This document shows, piece by piece, positions 12,476-19,452 of a DNA stretch of 19,452 bases. The position numbers and the translations under genes were made by a program. This DNA comes from Dehalococcoidia bacterium (lineage in GTDB: Bacteria; Chloroflexota; Dehalococcoidia; Dehalococcoidales; RBG-16-60-22): the NCBI GenBank assembly GCA_030615655.1, contig JAUWYU010000012.1:1-19452 (forward strand). Direction: 5' to 3'. The notes beneath the pieces are model-generated. The model worked only from the letters and a program-made list of their open reading frames with translations. It had not been told where the DNA came from and did not search any database. The number at the start of each line of letters is the position of its first letter. Within the stretch, counting starts at the first letter, position 1.

Positions 12476-12940
12476 ATGGTACTAGCAGTAATAGAGCACA
12501 TTGAGCATCCTTTTGCCAAGGGGAATCTGGCTTCGGACGGAGTCCAGTGGAGTGATGAGCACACGACGGCTACCGATGACTACGAAGAGGTAGAGGGTGT
12601 TATCATTACACCACCGGCCCTGGGTGAAGTGCTTGAGTTTGAGTTCGGGCTTACCTGCGCGGTGAAGTCCAGCGGCGCCACCGAGTCCGTACTTTTCAAG
12701 TGGCAGGCGAGGAATAAAGGAGGAACCTGGGTTGACCTTAACAGCGAGGTGACCTATTCGGCTGATGCTTCTGCTTACAAGGAATATACCTACAGCGGGC
12801 GCTTCAAGCCTGTGGCTGACTTCAATGGGGTGCCTTTTGATGTACGGCTTATAATCAAGTCGGGTGGTGCCGGTGGGGAGAATGCCGTCGGTAAGACCAA
12901 GAGCTCAAGCTATGTCAAGGTAATCTATTCGGCTTCGTGA
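12476..12940 (+). CDS. Beta-rich structural protein, possible head decoration
   Basis: The protein has 154 residues and no recognised family. It is predicted to be nearly all beta strand: EEVEGVIITPPALGEVLEFEFGLTCAVK, ESVLFKWQARNKGGTWVDL, then DVRLIIKSG and YVKVIYSAS. This gives a compact Ig-like or jelly-roll sandwich. It contains no cysteine pair suggesting export and has no signal peptide. Position directly behind the major capsid gene is where decoration or cement proteins are usually encoded. A very strong ribosome site (AGGAGG at 12464-12469) suggests high expression. A head-fibre or tail role is the alternative. Confidence 0.7.
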   Translation: MVLAVIEHIEHPFAKGNLASDGVQWSDEHTTATDDYEEVEGVIITPPALGEVLEFEFGLTCAVKSSGATESVLFKWQARNKGGTWVDLNSEVTYSADASAYKEYTYSGRFKPVADFNGVPFDVRLIIKSGGAGGENAVGKTKSSSYVKVIYSAS

Positions 12941-12950
12941 GGTGTGTACT

Positions 12951-13607
12951 ATGAACTTTATCGTTGACCCCGGTCTGGTGCTTTACCTGCCACTGCATGA
13001 GCTGGATGGGGCATCTATCATGTCAAGGGATGCCTATGGTCATTTATGTACAGTTACCGGAGCTTTATGGACACCAAATGGACATTATTTTGACGGTACT
13101 GATGACTTCATAAATTGCTCTGATATGTTAACGGATACTCAAGGAACAATCATAGCATGGATACACACTGGTTCGAACATAACAACTGGTACGTCTTTCT
13201 TATCACAGAGCAAGGGGACAGTAGCAACTGATATGCTTCGCTTCAATTTAATTACTGGGCTTTTTAGGGTTGCTAGCAAAATTGGTGGAGTTGATGATGT
13301 TTGTAGTTGGGGTTCACCTGCTGTAAATACGTGGTATTGCCTTATGGTTACAAGCGATGGTAGCACATGGCGAGGATTTACCAATGGGGTAGAGGAAACA
13401 TTGAGTGTTGTGGCTGGCGGAAATACTGGCGAATGGTTTGGAGACCAGGTTGGCTCTACTCATCTTAGGATAGGTGGGTTGAGGCATAGCAACAGTGATG
13501 CAGAAGATTATGAAGGAACTATTGGTGAAATAATGGTTTATAGTCGGCCATTATCTCCCGCAGAAGGGCAGAATATTTATCAGGCTACCAAGTGGAGGTA
13601 TCAATGA
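12951..13607 (+). CDS. LamG / concanavalin-A-like protein
   Basis: The protein has 218 residues. It carries a laminin-G-like jelly roll, recognisable from PGLVLYLPLHELDGASIMSRDAYGH at the start, HYFDGTDDFINCSD, IIAWIHTG, NTWYCLMVTSDGSTWRGFTNG and LRIGGLRHS...YEGTIGEIMVYSRPLSPAE at the end. Such domains bind sugars or glycoproteins and often decorate phage heads or fibres, so this may be a cell-contact protein. The ATG at 12951 has GAGGTG six bases upstream. The body of the gene is AT-richer than its neighbours (24 of 60 G or C at 13141-13200, against 43 of 60 at 14221-14280), which suggests exchange of this gene within the module. Its stop overlaps the next start as ATGA. Confidence 0.8.
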   Translation: MNFIVDPGLVLYLPLHELDGASIMSRDAYGHLCTVTGALWTPNGHYFDGTDDFINCSDMLTDTQGTIIAWIHTGSNITTGTSFLSQSKGTVATDMLRFNLITGLFRVASKIGGVDDVCSWGSPAVNTWYCLMVTSDGSTWRGFTNGVEETLSVVAGGNTGEWFGDQVGSTHLRIGGLRHSNSDAEDYEGTIGEIMVYSRPLSPAEGQNIYQATKWRYQ

Positions 13608-13816
13608 AGTATAGAGTGAGAGTAGACTTGAGCTTTAACAGCGAAGCTGACGCCAAGTCGGTGATGAATTATGCCAAGGCTTTAACCGGCAAGGTGGTCA
13701 GCATCAATGAGGGTGAACCAAACGAGGAGGTTTCCTTCTGTGACCTGGAGCTCTGCGGGCATGACGAAGGGCTGCCCTGCACCAGACTGGACAGGCTGGA
13801 GGTAAGAAAGCTGTAA
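13604..13816 (+). CDS. Small 70-residue module protein of unknown function
   Basis: I recognise no family. The first half is alpha/beta (KYRVRVDLSFNSEADAKSVMNYAKALTGKVVSI), resembling a small ferredoxin-like beta-alpha-beta unit. The second half is acidic and holds three cysteines (FCDLELCGHDEGLPCT). The ATG at 13604 overlaps the stop of the LamG gene (ATGA) and has GGAGG just before it. The in-frame GTG at 13592 is less likely because it would include that site. Coupling to the LamG gene suggests the two are made together. Confidence 0.7.
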   Translation: MKYRVRVDLSFNSEADAKSVMNYAKALTGKVVSINEGEPNEEVSFCDLELCGHDEGLPCTRLDRLEVRKL

Positions 13817-13828
13817 GGAGCGTCAATT

Positions 13829-14461
13829 ATGAACCTAACTGATATGAGAGCCGTTGTCAGGCGCGACCTCCATGATGAGGATAGCGAGAATTACCGCTGG
13901 ACCGATGATGAGCTGAACCGGCATATTGCTCACACCGTTAAGGAGTTCTCCGAGTATATTCCCTACGAGCAGAAGGCAACTAAAGCCACGGCTTCAGGCT
14001 CCAGGGAGGTGGATATAGCCACCATAACCGACAGGGTTGTGGTGGCAGCGGTGGAATATCCGGTGGACGAGTTCCCCAAGAGATACCAGCCTTTTTCCCT
14101 TTGGGGGGACACCCTGACGCTCCTGGGTAATGAAGTCCCTGATGGTTCCAATGCCTATATATACTATGGTAAACTCCATACCCTTGATGCCGGCGGCTCC
14201 ACCATCCCCACACAGTTTGAGGACCTGATTGCCATCGGCGCCGGCGGCTACGCCGCGGTGGAGTGGGCGGTCTATGCCGTAAATCGGGTCAATGTCGGCG
14301 GCACGGTAACGCCAAAGGAGTTTCTCGACTGGGGGAACCAGAAGCTGAGATATTTCCGGCAGGAGCTGAGGAGACTGGGGAGGAGAAACCGGGTTAGAGT
14401 CAGCTCGCTTTATAAACCGTATTATCCCATCGTCTCCAAATCGACCGACTACGGCCCGTAA
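13829..14461 (+). CDS. Probable phage head-tail adaptor (connector) protein
   Basis: The protein has 210 residues. The N-terminus MRAVVRRDLHDEDSENYRWTDDELNRHIAHTVKEFSEYIP has the look of gp6/adaptor-like connectors: helical, acidic, with a W-T/S-D-x-E-L motif. The middle is beta-rich (REVDIATITDRVVVAAVEYP). The C-terminus returns to helices (EDLIAIGAGGYAAVEWAVYAVNRV and FLDWGNQKLRYFRQELRRLGRRN) that would pack against the portal. Adaptors form the ring under the portal that closes the head and receives the tail. The gene lies between the capsid group and the tail-like gene, where adaptors are expected. AAGGAG lies ten bases before the start. The family assignment is from recognition of the overall pattern, so the exact connector type is open. 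Confidence 0.65.
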   Translation: MNLTDMRAVVRRDLHDEDSENYRWTDDELNRHIAHTVKEFSEYIPYEQKATKATASGSREVDIATITDRVVVAAVEYPVDEFPKRYQPFSLWGDTLTLLGNEVPDGSNAYIYYGKLHTLDAGGSTIPTQFEDLIAIGAGGYAAVEWAVYAVNRVNVGGTVTPKEFLDWGNQKLRYFRQELRRLGRRNRVRVSSLYKPYYPIVSKSTDYGP

Positions 14462-14486
14462 TTGAACAGGACACCGGAGTGAAATA

Positions 14487-16490
14487 ATGCGAGAACTGAC
14501 ATCAACGCTGCTGGCCGCCCAGAAACAGGCCACGGTGACTCCCTATGTCAAGATAGAGGCTAAAAACCGGATTGCCGGGGTAGTTAGATATGATTGGTCC
14601 CGGCTTTATGACGGCTCGGAGGATGACTACTTTCATGCTCTGACCATGCCCGGTGACGGCTCTCTCGTCAGAGCCAGGATAACACCACCATCCGATTCCA
14701 GAAAGCTCTATCGACAGCGGGTGGCCGACCCGGGCCCGGGAAGCGACTTCAGCCAATGGACTTATACCAATCAATATAATGTCGTTGTGGTGGCGGCGGC
14801 TTCTCTGGGAGCCGAGGTCTCTATCTTCTGGATAAAGACCAATCGTGAAATACGTCGTATCAAGAGTACCGATTATGGTGCCAGCTGGGGCAGTCCCGAG
14901 CTTATCGACTATTCTCCCACCGCCACCATTGACGGCCTGGCGGCGGCCTATAAACCGGGCGGGGACTTAGCCATTTTCCTTGCCGACCAGTCGAGCCTGT
15001 ACGTGAAGAAGCATGTCAGCGGACAGTGGCAGGCAAAATCGGTCTGGGATAAGACTACCGGCGATCTATCCGGAGTTGCCTGTGTCTATGATGCCGACTG
15101 GAACCTGCTGGTCACGGGAGAGGATTCTTCGGGGAATTATAAACTGTGGAGCCTGGTCTACGGGGATGACGGTGATGTCGCGGCCGGTAGCTGGTCGGCA
15201 CTGAAAGAACTTGCCTCAGCGCCATCGGGCGGTGATTTTGAATACCATCAGCCGTTTCTGGACAAAACGGATGTCTACCGGTGTTTCTTTGTAGAGAAGT
15301 TTACCGGCACCGAAGCTTATAATCGTCCCTTCTGGTCGCATTCTGTTATTGGCGCCAGTTTTATTGATAGCCTGTGGCGGGAGCCGGTGCCATTCAATCT
15401 ATCACTGGAATACGGTCTGGCTATAGCTCACCATGGTGATTACGGGTGGCTGTCGAGTCCGGACGGCGTATGGAGAGCTAAGCTGGCTGTGCAGAGCCTT
15501 GACCTGACGGCTGACGTTATAAACGTAAGGCAGGAATTGGAGGAGATGGCGGGCAGGTTGACCGTGGCATTGAGAAATGATGACGGACGATACGCCTCGC
15601 CGGGGCAGGGCGACCTGGCTGTCCTTGATACTGGCTGTCAGGTGGACTTCAGCCCAGGTTATGTTACGACCGCAGGCAGTGAGACCAGTTCCGGACAGAG
15701 CTTCAGTCTTGAAGCCTATGAGCACACCAGCTCCGCTGGCAGAGCCAGCCTCGTTCTTCACGCACGGGATGGATGGGGGGTGATGGGGGAGTGGAAGGCC
15801 AGGCACCAGTTCCGGTGGAATAAGGTCTCCGAGGATATGAGTGTTAAGGATATTATTGCCTTTGCGCTCGCCAGAGCGGGCATAAAACTGGATGTTGAAT
15901 CCCAGTCATCGGTGATAACCGGCTTTTATCCCGACTTCACCATAAGCCCTGATAATGATGGTGTAGCAGTTGTCCGGAAGCTCCTAACTTTTGTCCCCGA
16001 TGTCCTTTTCGTTGAAGGTAATAAAGCTTATATTGTTAATCCCCTGTCATCCGATAGCTCTGTCTATAGCTACGGTGGTGAGCACCAGGTACGGGAGGGC
16101 GTATACCGTCAGGGGGCTTTGGGAACGAACCGGGTCCAGGTGGAGGGATATGATGTTGGCGGCGAGGAGTTGATTCTGGCCGATAGCTTTGCCTGGGATG
16201 AGATAGACCGGCTTTATGACCGGCTGAGGCAGATTGAAGACAGAAACATAAGTACCGTGGCGGAAGCCCAGCAGCGAGGGCAGGCTTGTCTGAGACAAGC
16301 CGAGATGGGAGCGGCTGAAGGCAGTATTCTCATTCCGGTTAACTGCGGGCAGCAGTTATATGATGTCATTGACATAACTGATGCCCGGGCCGCACTTGAT
16401 GAGGAGAAGAAAAGGGTGCTTGGCCTGGTACTGTTTTATCATCCCGAGCGGGGAGAATACAGCCAGCGTTTGCGGCTGGGAGCAGTGTAG
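14487..16490 (+). CDS. Large tail/baseplate-like protein with sialidase-type Asp-box
   Basis: The protein has 667 residues. The N-terminal part begins with a short tail-like strand region (TPYVKIEAKNRIAGVVRYDWSRLYDG). Residues about 95-310 look like a beta-propeller: a clear Asp-box STDYGASWG (127-135) and repeated strand blocks such as GDLAIFLADQSSLYVKKHVSGQW and GVACVYDADWNLLVTGEDSSGNYKLW. Residues about 335-400 (VINVRQELEEMAGRLTVALRNDDGRY) and 440-667 (MSVKDIIAFALARAGIKL, VVRKLLTFVPDVLFVEG, EAQQRGQACLRQAE) resemble the hub-type domains of phage tail baseplates. It probably combines attachment to the particle with binding or cleavage of cell-surface glycans. No catalytic sialidase Arg triad can be assigned. 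GGAGTGA lies upstream of the ATG. Confidence 0.75.
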   Translation: MRELTSTLLAAQKQATVTPYVKIEAKNRIAGVVRYDWSRLYDGSEDDYFHALTMPGDGSLVRARITPPSDSRKLYRQRVADPGPGSDFSQWTYTNQYNVVVVAAASLGAEVSIFWIKTNREIRRIKSTDYGASWGSPELIDYSPTATIDGLAAAYKPGGDLAIFLADQSSLYVKKHVSGQWQAKSVWDKTTGDLSGVACVYDADWNLLVTGEDSSGNYKLWSLVYGDDGDVAAGSWSALKELASAPSGGDFEYHQPFLDKTDVYRCFFVEKFTGTEAYNRPFWSHSVIGASFIDSLWREPVPFNLSLEYGLAIAHHGDYGWLSSPDGVWRAKLAVQSLDLTADVINVRQELEEMAGRLTVALRNDDGRYASPGQGDLAVLDTGCQVDFSPGYVTTAGSETSSGQSFSLEAYEHTSSAGRASLVLHARDGWGVMGEWKARHQFRWNKVSEDMSVKDIIAFALARAGIKLDVESQSSVITGFYPDFTISPDNDGVAVVRKLLTFVPDVLFVEGNKAYIVNPLSSDSSVYSYGGEHQVREGVYRQGALGTNRVQVEGYDVGGEELILADSFAWDEIDRLYDRLRQIEDRNISTVAEAQQRGQACLRQAEMGAAEGSILIPVNCGQQLYDVIDITDARAALDEEKKRVLGLVLFYHPERGEYSQRLRLGAV

Positions 16491-16515
16491 GTATTGTTGT
16501 AAGGGGGCGATGGAG

Positions 16516-16728
16516 ATGAAGTTGAGAAAAGCGGAGTTAAGGAGTTTCAATTCTGGCAACTATACGGCCACTGTCCGACTCGCCAGCAGCTATAAGGTTT
16601 ATCTTGAGGATATTTCGGTGGCCAGGAATCTGCCGATAGCGGAAATGGTTACCGGCCGCAAGGTGGCCGTGCTGTTCTTTGATGAGCATAGTCCCAAGGA
16701 AGCCGTGATAGTAGCTGTTTATACTTAA
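16516..16728 (+). CDS. Small 70-residue protein ending the structural module
   Basis: No named family. The whole chain reads as a small beta barrel: KLRKAELRSFNSGNYTATVRLASSYKVYLEDISVARNLP, then GRKVAVLFFDEHSPKEAVIVAVYT. This resembles OB-fold or gp5-like tail-associated domains and could cap or extend the 667-residue protein. The ATG at 16516 is eight bases from AAGGGGG; the in-frame ATG at 16510 is possible. It is the last plus-strand gene of the module, and its stop lies only 13 bases from the end of the convergent signal peptidase gene, with no terminator between. Confidence 0.65.
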   Translation: MKLRKAELRSFNSGNYTATVRLASSYKVYLEDISVARNLPIAEMVTGRKVAVLFFDEHSPKEAVIVAVYT

Positions 16729-16741
16729 TCCCGCAGGTGCC

Positions 16742-17677
16742 TTAGATTTTCCAGGATGGCTTCGGCTTGTCCGGGGTTGCCTCATCAACGAATTCGGCAG
16801 CGGGTTCAGTAACGGACAGGCGGCTTTTCACACACCCGGGCGGAAAGTCTTCGACATCAGGCGTGGCCGATTCCGGTAAGTCCGGTTCAATCTTTGGAGT
16901 GGGTATTTCTTGCAGGGGTACGCCCTGTGGCATGTTCTTCACAAGGTTTATCAGGACCTGGTTCTGGTCGGCGGCGCCTTTTTTGAGTTCGTTAGAGGCC
17001 TCGGCAAGACTCTGGATGGCGCTGGTATGGCTGGACAGGTGCTGGGCGTAGTCGGCGATGGCGGTGGCAAACTTGTCCAGAGCTACTTCCGTAGTGTTCA
17101 TCCGCTGTTCCGTAGCTTCTATTTTTCGTGTTATTGCCCGGTTGGTGCGTTTTTCCTCGTTGATTACCGGGGCGAATATTCCTCTGTGTACCGTACTGCC
17201 GCCGCGACCTAACTCACCGCCATAGAGGAAGATAGCAAGCAGTGAGAGGGCGACGATAACAAATATTAAGCCTTGCTGGCTCTGGAAAAACAGGAGAGGA
17301 AGACCGAGGTAGGGTATCTGGTTACCCACCGTGCCCCTCAAATCCATGGGTCTTATCGTGAACGGGTCTTCACCGGTATTGTCTCCGGCGGTGCGAAAGC
17401 CCAGCGACGGCACAGTTATAATTTCTATCACTCTGTGGGCTATCGTTGGCGGATAGTTATAGTATTCGCGGACCATGCTCGGGACATTGTAGACGATGAT
17501 ATCGCCCTTCTTCACGTCCTTGGCATCAATGGGTTCAATCATGAGCAGGCCGCCGGACTGAAGGGCAGGTTCCATACTGGAGCCGAAGATGGGCATAAAG
17601 GGCATTGTCCCTCTGATGGAGAGGAACCCCACGATACAGGCTGCTACTAGGAATATAAGTCCGATTGCGCGTTTCAT
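16742..17677 (-). CDS. S26B (SipW/archaeal-type) signal peptidase with a long cytosolic coiled-coil tail
   Basis: The protein has 311 residues. It removes signal peptides from exported proteins at the outer face of the membrane. An N-terminal membrane helix (about 5-21) is followed by the catalytic boxes: GSSMEPAL with Ser34, TIAHRV with His81 in place of the bacterial Lys, and TAGDNTGEDP with Asp99. This Ser-His arrangement marks the SipW, archaeal and ER type. A second membrane helix (about 135-153) follows. Beyond it lie about 155 residues not found in minimal members: basic linker, heptad-like coiled coil (EATEQRMNTTEVALDKFATAIADYAQHLSSH, to about 245), then a Pro-rich acidic tail. Topology places this tail in the cytosol. 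It is the last gene of an operon behind two TasA-like genes, 14 bases after the previous stop, so those proteins are its likely substrates. Confidence 0.9.
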   Translation of the reverse strand: MKRAIGLIFLVAACIVGFLSIRGTMPFMPIFGSSMEPALQSGGLLMIEPIDAKDVKKGDIIVYNVPSMVREYYNYPPTIAHRVIEIITVPSLGFRTAGDNTGEDPFTIRPMDLRGTVGNQIPYLGLPLLFFQSQQGLIFVIVALSLLAIFLYGGELGRGGSTVHRGIFAPVINEEKRTNRAITRKIEATEQRMNTTEVALDKFATAIADYAQHLSSHTSAIQSLAEASNELKKGAADQNQVLINLVKNMPQGVPLQEIPTPKIEPDLPESATPDVEDFPPGCVKSRLSVTEPAAEFVDEATPDKPKPSWKI

Positions 17678-17691
17678 GATACTACCCCATC

Positions 17692-18774
17692 TTACCTCTG
17701 GGTCACCTCGCAGTAGAACTCAGGAATTATGCTCCAGCCTTCTGCCCAATCTTCAGTATCGGCGGAAAGCACGCGGTAGCCGCCGCCGACAATTTCGATA
17801 GTGTAAGTCGGGGCAGAGCCACCATCTATATTAAAGATAATCACGCCGTTTTCAATGCTGAGAACCTGGTAATCAGGGTCCTTTTCTGCTTCCAGCGAGC
17901 CGTAAACGTATACTTTCATATTGAGGTACTGGTACGCTTTCAGCAGGTCTCTTGTATTGGTGATGTAGAGCTTGACCATCAGGTCGCCCGTATAGTCGGG
18001 GTGGGGTGTGATATCATACAGGTTGCCCGCGGGTACCTCGCCCTCAATGATAACGTATTCATAATCAACACATACCGTGACCTGGGTGCAGAGAGCCGGC
18101 TGGTATTTATCCGCTCCTCTTATGGTGATCCCTGCCTGCAAGTCGTTTATTTCTTCAAATGTCCACGGGTCTTCAGTGGCGGGATTAGTAACCCATCTGT
18201 ATGATTTAGTCTCAAAAAGGTTACCTAGATGAACTTCATTAGGTCCTTCGTGGACTTCTCCGTTGGTTTTGATAGCCGCCATAGCGAGGGCGTTATAGTC
18301 GCCAGCAGCGGCAAAGCGGAAGTAAACGGTGACGCTCAGTATGGTCTCTTGGCCTGTATACATTATAGGGTTACTGAGGTTGTACAGGTCTCTCTCCCAG
18401 TGTTTTGAAGATAGGGTGGATACATAAGTGCCATAATCGTCAGCGTATAGATCATCAACTTTGTCCCAGTGCTCTCCTTCTTCGGGGTGCTGAGTCGGCA
18501 GCTCGGTATCGTCGCCATAAGCATTGGGCAAGAGATATTCGGAATAATACAGGCGCTGGGGCAGGATGTCATCCCAGAGAGGTTGGTCAGCCGACAGCTC
18601 ATGGGTGATGAATGGTTCGTCATGTGCGGTGGCACCCAGTGATGCTGTGGCGAACCCGGGGTAGGTGTAAGCGAAGCTCCCTGCGGTCAACACCAGCGCC
18701 AGTATCGTTATTCCGATAAAAATCAGATTCCTGTTATTTTTCTTCTTTATCTCTTTGCCTCTGACGATTTTCAT
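17692..18774 (-). CDS. TasA/camelysin-like secreted protein with SipW-type signal
   Basis: The protein has 360 residues. A strongly basic N-region (KIVRGKEIKKKNNRN) precedes a hydrophobic stretch (about 17-36, LIFIGITILALVLTAGSFAY), as in SipW-dependent secreted proteins. The mature part is beta-rich and acidic. It includes TGDLMVKLYITNTRDLLKAYQYLNMKVYVYG, which matches TGDLVVTVSIGNADELAKRYRVFALKLGMCYS of the neighbouring gene, and ends PEFYCEVTQR where the neighbour ends PDLFCEVAQR. The N-terminal part (50-200) has no counterpart in the neighbour. TasA and camelysin relatives form biofilm fibres or surface proteins, and processing needs the SipW peptidase encoded just downstream. Family membership rests on signal, context and fold character rather than a strict motif, so a pilin-like or S-layer component is possible. 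Confidence 0.75.
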   Translation of the reverse strand: MKIVRGKEIKKKNNRNLIFIGITILALVLTAGSFAYTYPGFATASLGATAHDEPFITHELSADQPLWDDILPQRLYYSEYLLPNAYGDDTELPTQHPEEGEHWDKVDDLYADDYGTYVSTLSSKHWERDLYNLSNPIMYTGQETILSVTVYFRFAAAGDYNALAMAAIKTNGEVHEGPNEVHLGNLFETKSYRWVTNPATEDPWTFEEINDLQAGITIRGADKYQPALCTQVTVCVDYEYVIIEGEVPAGNLYDITPHPDYTGDLMVKLYITNTRDLLKAYQYLNMKVYVYGSLEAEKDPDYQVLSIENGVIIFNIDGGSAPTYTIEIVGGGYRVLSADTEDWAEGWSIIPEFYCEVTQR

Positions 18775-18798
18775 GATTAGAAATTTCCTTTTTGGTTG

Positions 18799-18838
18799 GT
18801 AGGGTGGCAGGGTGTTTCGTGTGTTCCTGCCACCCTAC
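18799..18838 (-). other. Perfect 13-bp hairpin between the two TasA-like genes
   Basis: GTAGGGTGGCAGG (18799-18811) and CCTGCCACCCTAC (18826-18838) are perfect arms with a 14-base loop. It begins about 20 bases after the stop of the upstream gene. No T-run follows on the minus strand, so it is more likely an mRNA-stabilising or partial read-through element that sets different levels of the two proteins. Confidence 0.8.
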
Positions 18839-18857
18839 AGCCTTAATTCATACTATA

Positions 18858-19452
18858 TTACCTCTGGGCAACTTCACAGAACAGGTCGGGGTCCCAGTCA
18901 CCACCCCAGGTTCCGAACGGTTTGACGTGGGTGATGAAGAAGCCGCTCTTGACCCTGACGGTAGTAAGGTTGGCCGTGCCTGTGAAACCTTGCGGGAACA
19001 TGGAAACCTCACCGTTGCTCAGGGTGAGCATGACCCAGTCATATATATCGCCACTTCCGTTGTCGGAGCTCTCGTTAATGTCTATTACACTGCCGTCGGA
19101 GTAGCACATACCGAGTTTCAGGGCAAATACGCGGTAACGCTTGGCCAGCTCGTCGGCATTACCGATGGAGACGGTGACCACCAGGTCGCCCGTGTAGTTT
19201 GAGGTGGAGGTGTCTATGTTGAATATAGGCGTGCCACTGGTGGCATGCCCAGCATAGTTCGAGGTGATGGCGCCCTTGTAGTATCCCCATCCATTCCAGT
19301 CAATGGCGGCGATGCCTGTCGTGTTTGCCGACACATCGGCAAAGTTCTGTGCAACCATACTCCCGCTAAGCGTGGTGGAGGCGTTGATGAAGCCGTAGGC
19401 GAACACGCCGCCGGTGATGGCCATTGCCAGGAGCAGGGCGCCGACCAGGTAG
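18858..19452 (-). CDS. TasA/camelysin-like secreted protein, N-terminus cut by the window edge
   Basis: About 197 residues are visible. The frame stays open to the right edge, so the ATG at 19424 is internal and the basic N-region lies outside. The visible start, YLVGALLLAMAITGGVFAYGFINAST, is the hydrophobic core of the export signal and resembles LALVLTAGSFAYTYP in the downstream paralogue. The mature part is beta-rich (MVAQNFADVSANTTGIAAIDWNGWGYYKG, TGDLVVTVSIGNADELAKRYRVFALKLGM) and ends PDLFCEVAQR. At this small size it is more like a fibre subunit than the 360-residue relative. As the first visible gene of the operon, ahead of a stable hairpin, it may be the more abundant product. SipW-type processing by the S26B peptidase is inferred. 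Confidence 0.75.
   Translation of the reverse strand, partial: YLVGALLLAMAITGGVFAYGFINASTTLSGSMVAQNFADVSANTTGIAAIDWNGWGYYKGAITSNYAGHATSGTPIFNIDTSTSNYTGDLVVTVSIGNADELAKRYRVFALKLGMCYSDGSVIDINESSDNGSGDIYDWVMLTLSNGEVSMFPQGFTGTANLTTVRVKSGFFITHVKPFGTWGGDWDPDLFCEVAQR

Noticed and set aside
13994..14533. 179-codon minus-strand open frame across the adaptor gene
   Set aside because: It overlaps two plus-strand genes with good ribosome sites and carries no recognisable sequence.
16729..16741. Bidirectional terminator between the module end and the signal peptidase gene
   Set aside because: Only 13 bases separate the stops and no hairpin with a T-run is visible.
19422..19424. ATG as the start of the right-most TasA-like gene
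   Set aside because: The frame continues to the window end and the hydrophobic core of the signal extends beyond this ATG; the basic N-region must lie outside.

Overview
The window looks like a Chloroflexota (Dehalococcoidia-like) chromosome segment that carries phage-type packaging and capsid genes next to secreted and membrane-anchored surface-protein genes. The taxon is inferred from the general style of the proteins (TIG/FN3 surface proteins, a SipW-type signal peptidase with TasA-like substrates, a Cys-cluster/HTH protein ahead of an SPP1-type portal). No rRNA or marker gene is present to confirm it. I see no tRNA, rRNA, CRISPR array, integrase or IS element.

Layout. (1) 1-1383 (+): the 3' part of a large terminase gene, open at the left edge. 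(2) 1405-2858 (-): an AT-rich two-gene unit with a small ThsB-like TIR protein and an unrecognised 321-residue protein, plausibly a defence module. (3) 2859-4956 (+): a gene-free stretch of about 300 bases, then three single genes (CGGC-domain, cupin-like and NTF2/SnoaL-like proteins). Each is followed by its own G-rich terminator, and two of the intergenic blocks are near copies. (4) 8954-5056 (-): a small excisionase/MerR-type HTH gene followed by two large paralogous TIG/FN3-like proteins with a signal peptide and a C-terminal membrane anchor. (5) 8955-9128: a compact divergent control region with two good sigma-70-type promoters, a perfect palindrome at one start point and a LexA-like box inside the other promoter. 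(6) 9129-16728 (+): a structural module of Cys-cluster/HTH protein, SPP1-type portal, scaffold-like coiled coil, HK97-type capsid, beta-rich protein, LamG-like protein, 70-residue protein, head-tail adaptor candidate, a 667-residue tail/baseplate-like protein with an Asp-box, and a 70-residue protein. (7) 19452-16742 (-): two related TasA/camelysin-like secreted proteins, the first cut by the window edge, followed by an S26B (Ser-His type) signal peptidase with a long cytosolic coiled-coil tail.

How the parts fit. Terminase and portal are normally neighbours, but here about 7.7 kb of non-phage cargo lies between them. The structural module has its own promoter with an SOS-like site. It ends against convergent surface-protein genes with no recognisable tail tube, tape measure or lysis genes in view. 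This fits a decayed or domesticated prophage, a gene-transfer-agent-like element, or a short-tailed virus carrying cargo. The TasA-like/signal peptidase operon probably makes and processes surface filament subunits. The TIG proteins would be displayed on the same cell surface, but any functional tie to the capsid genes is inference from position only.
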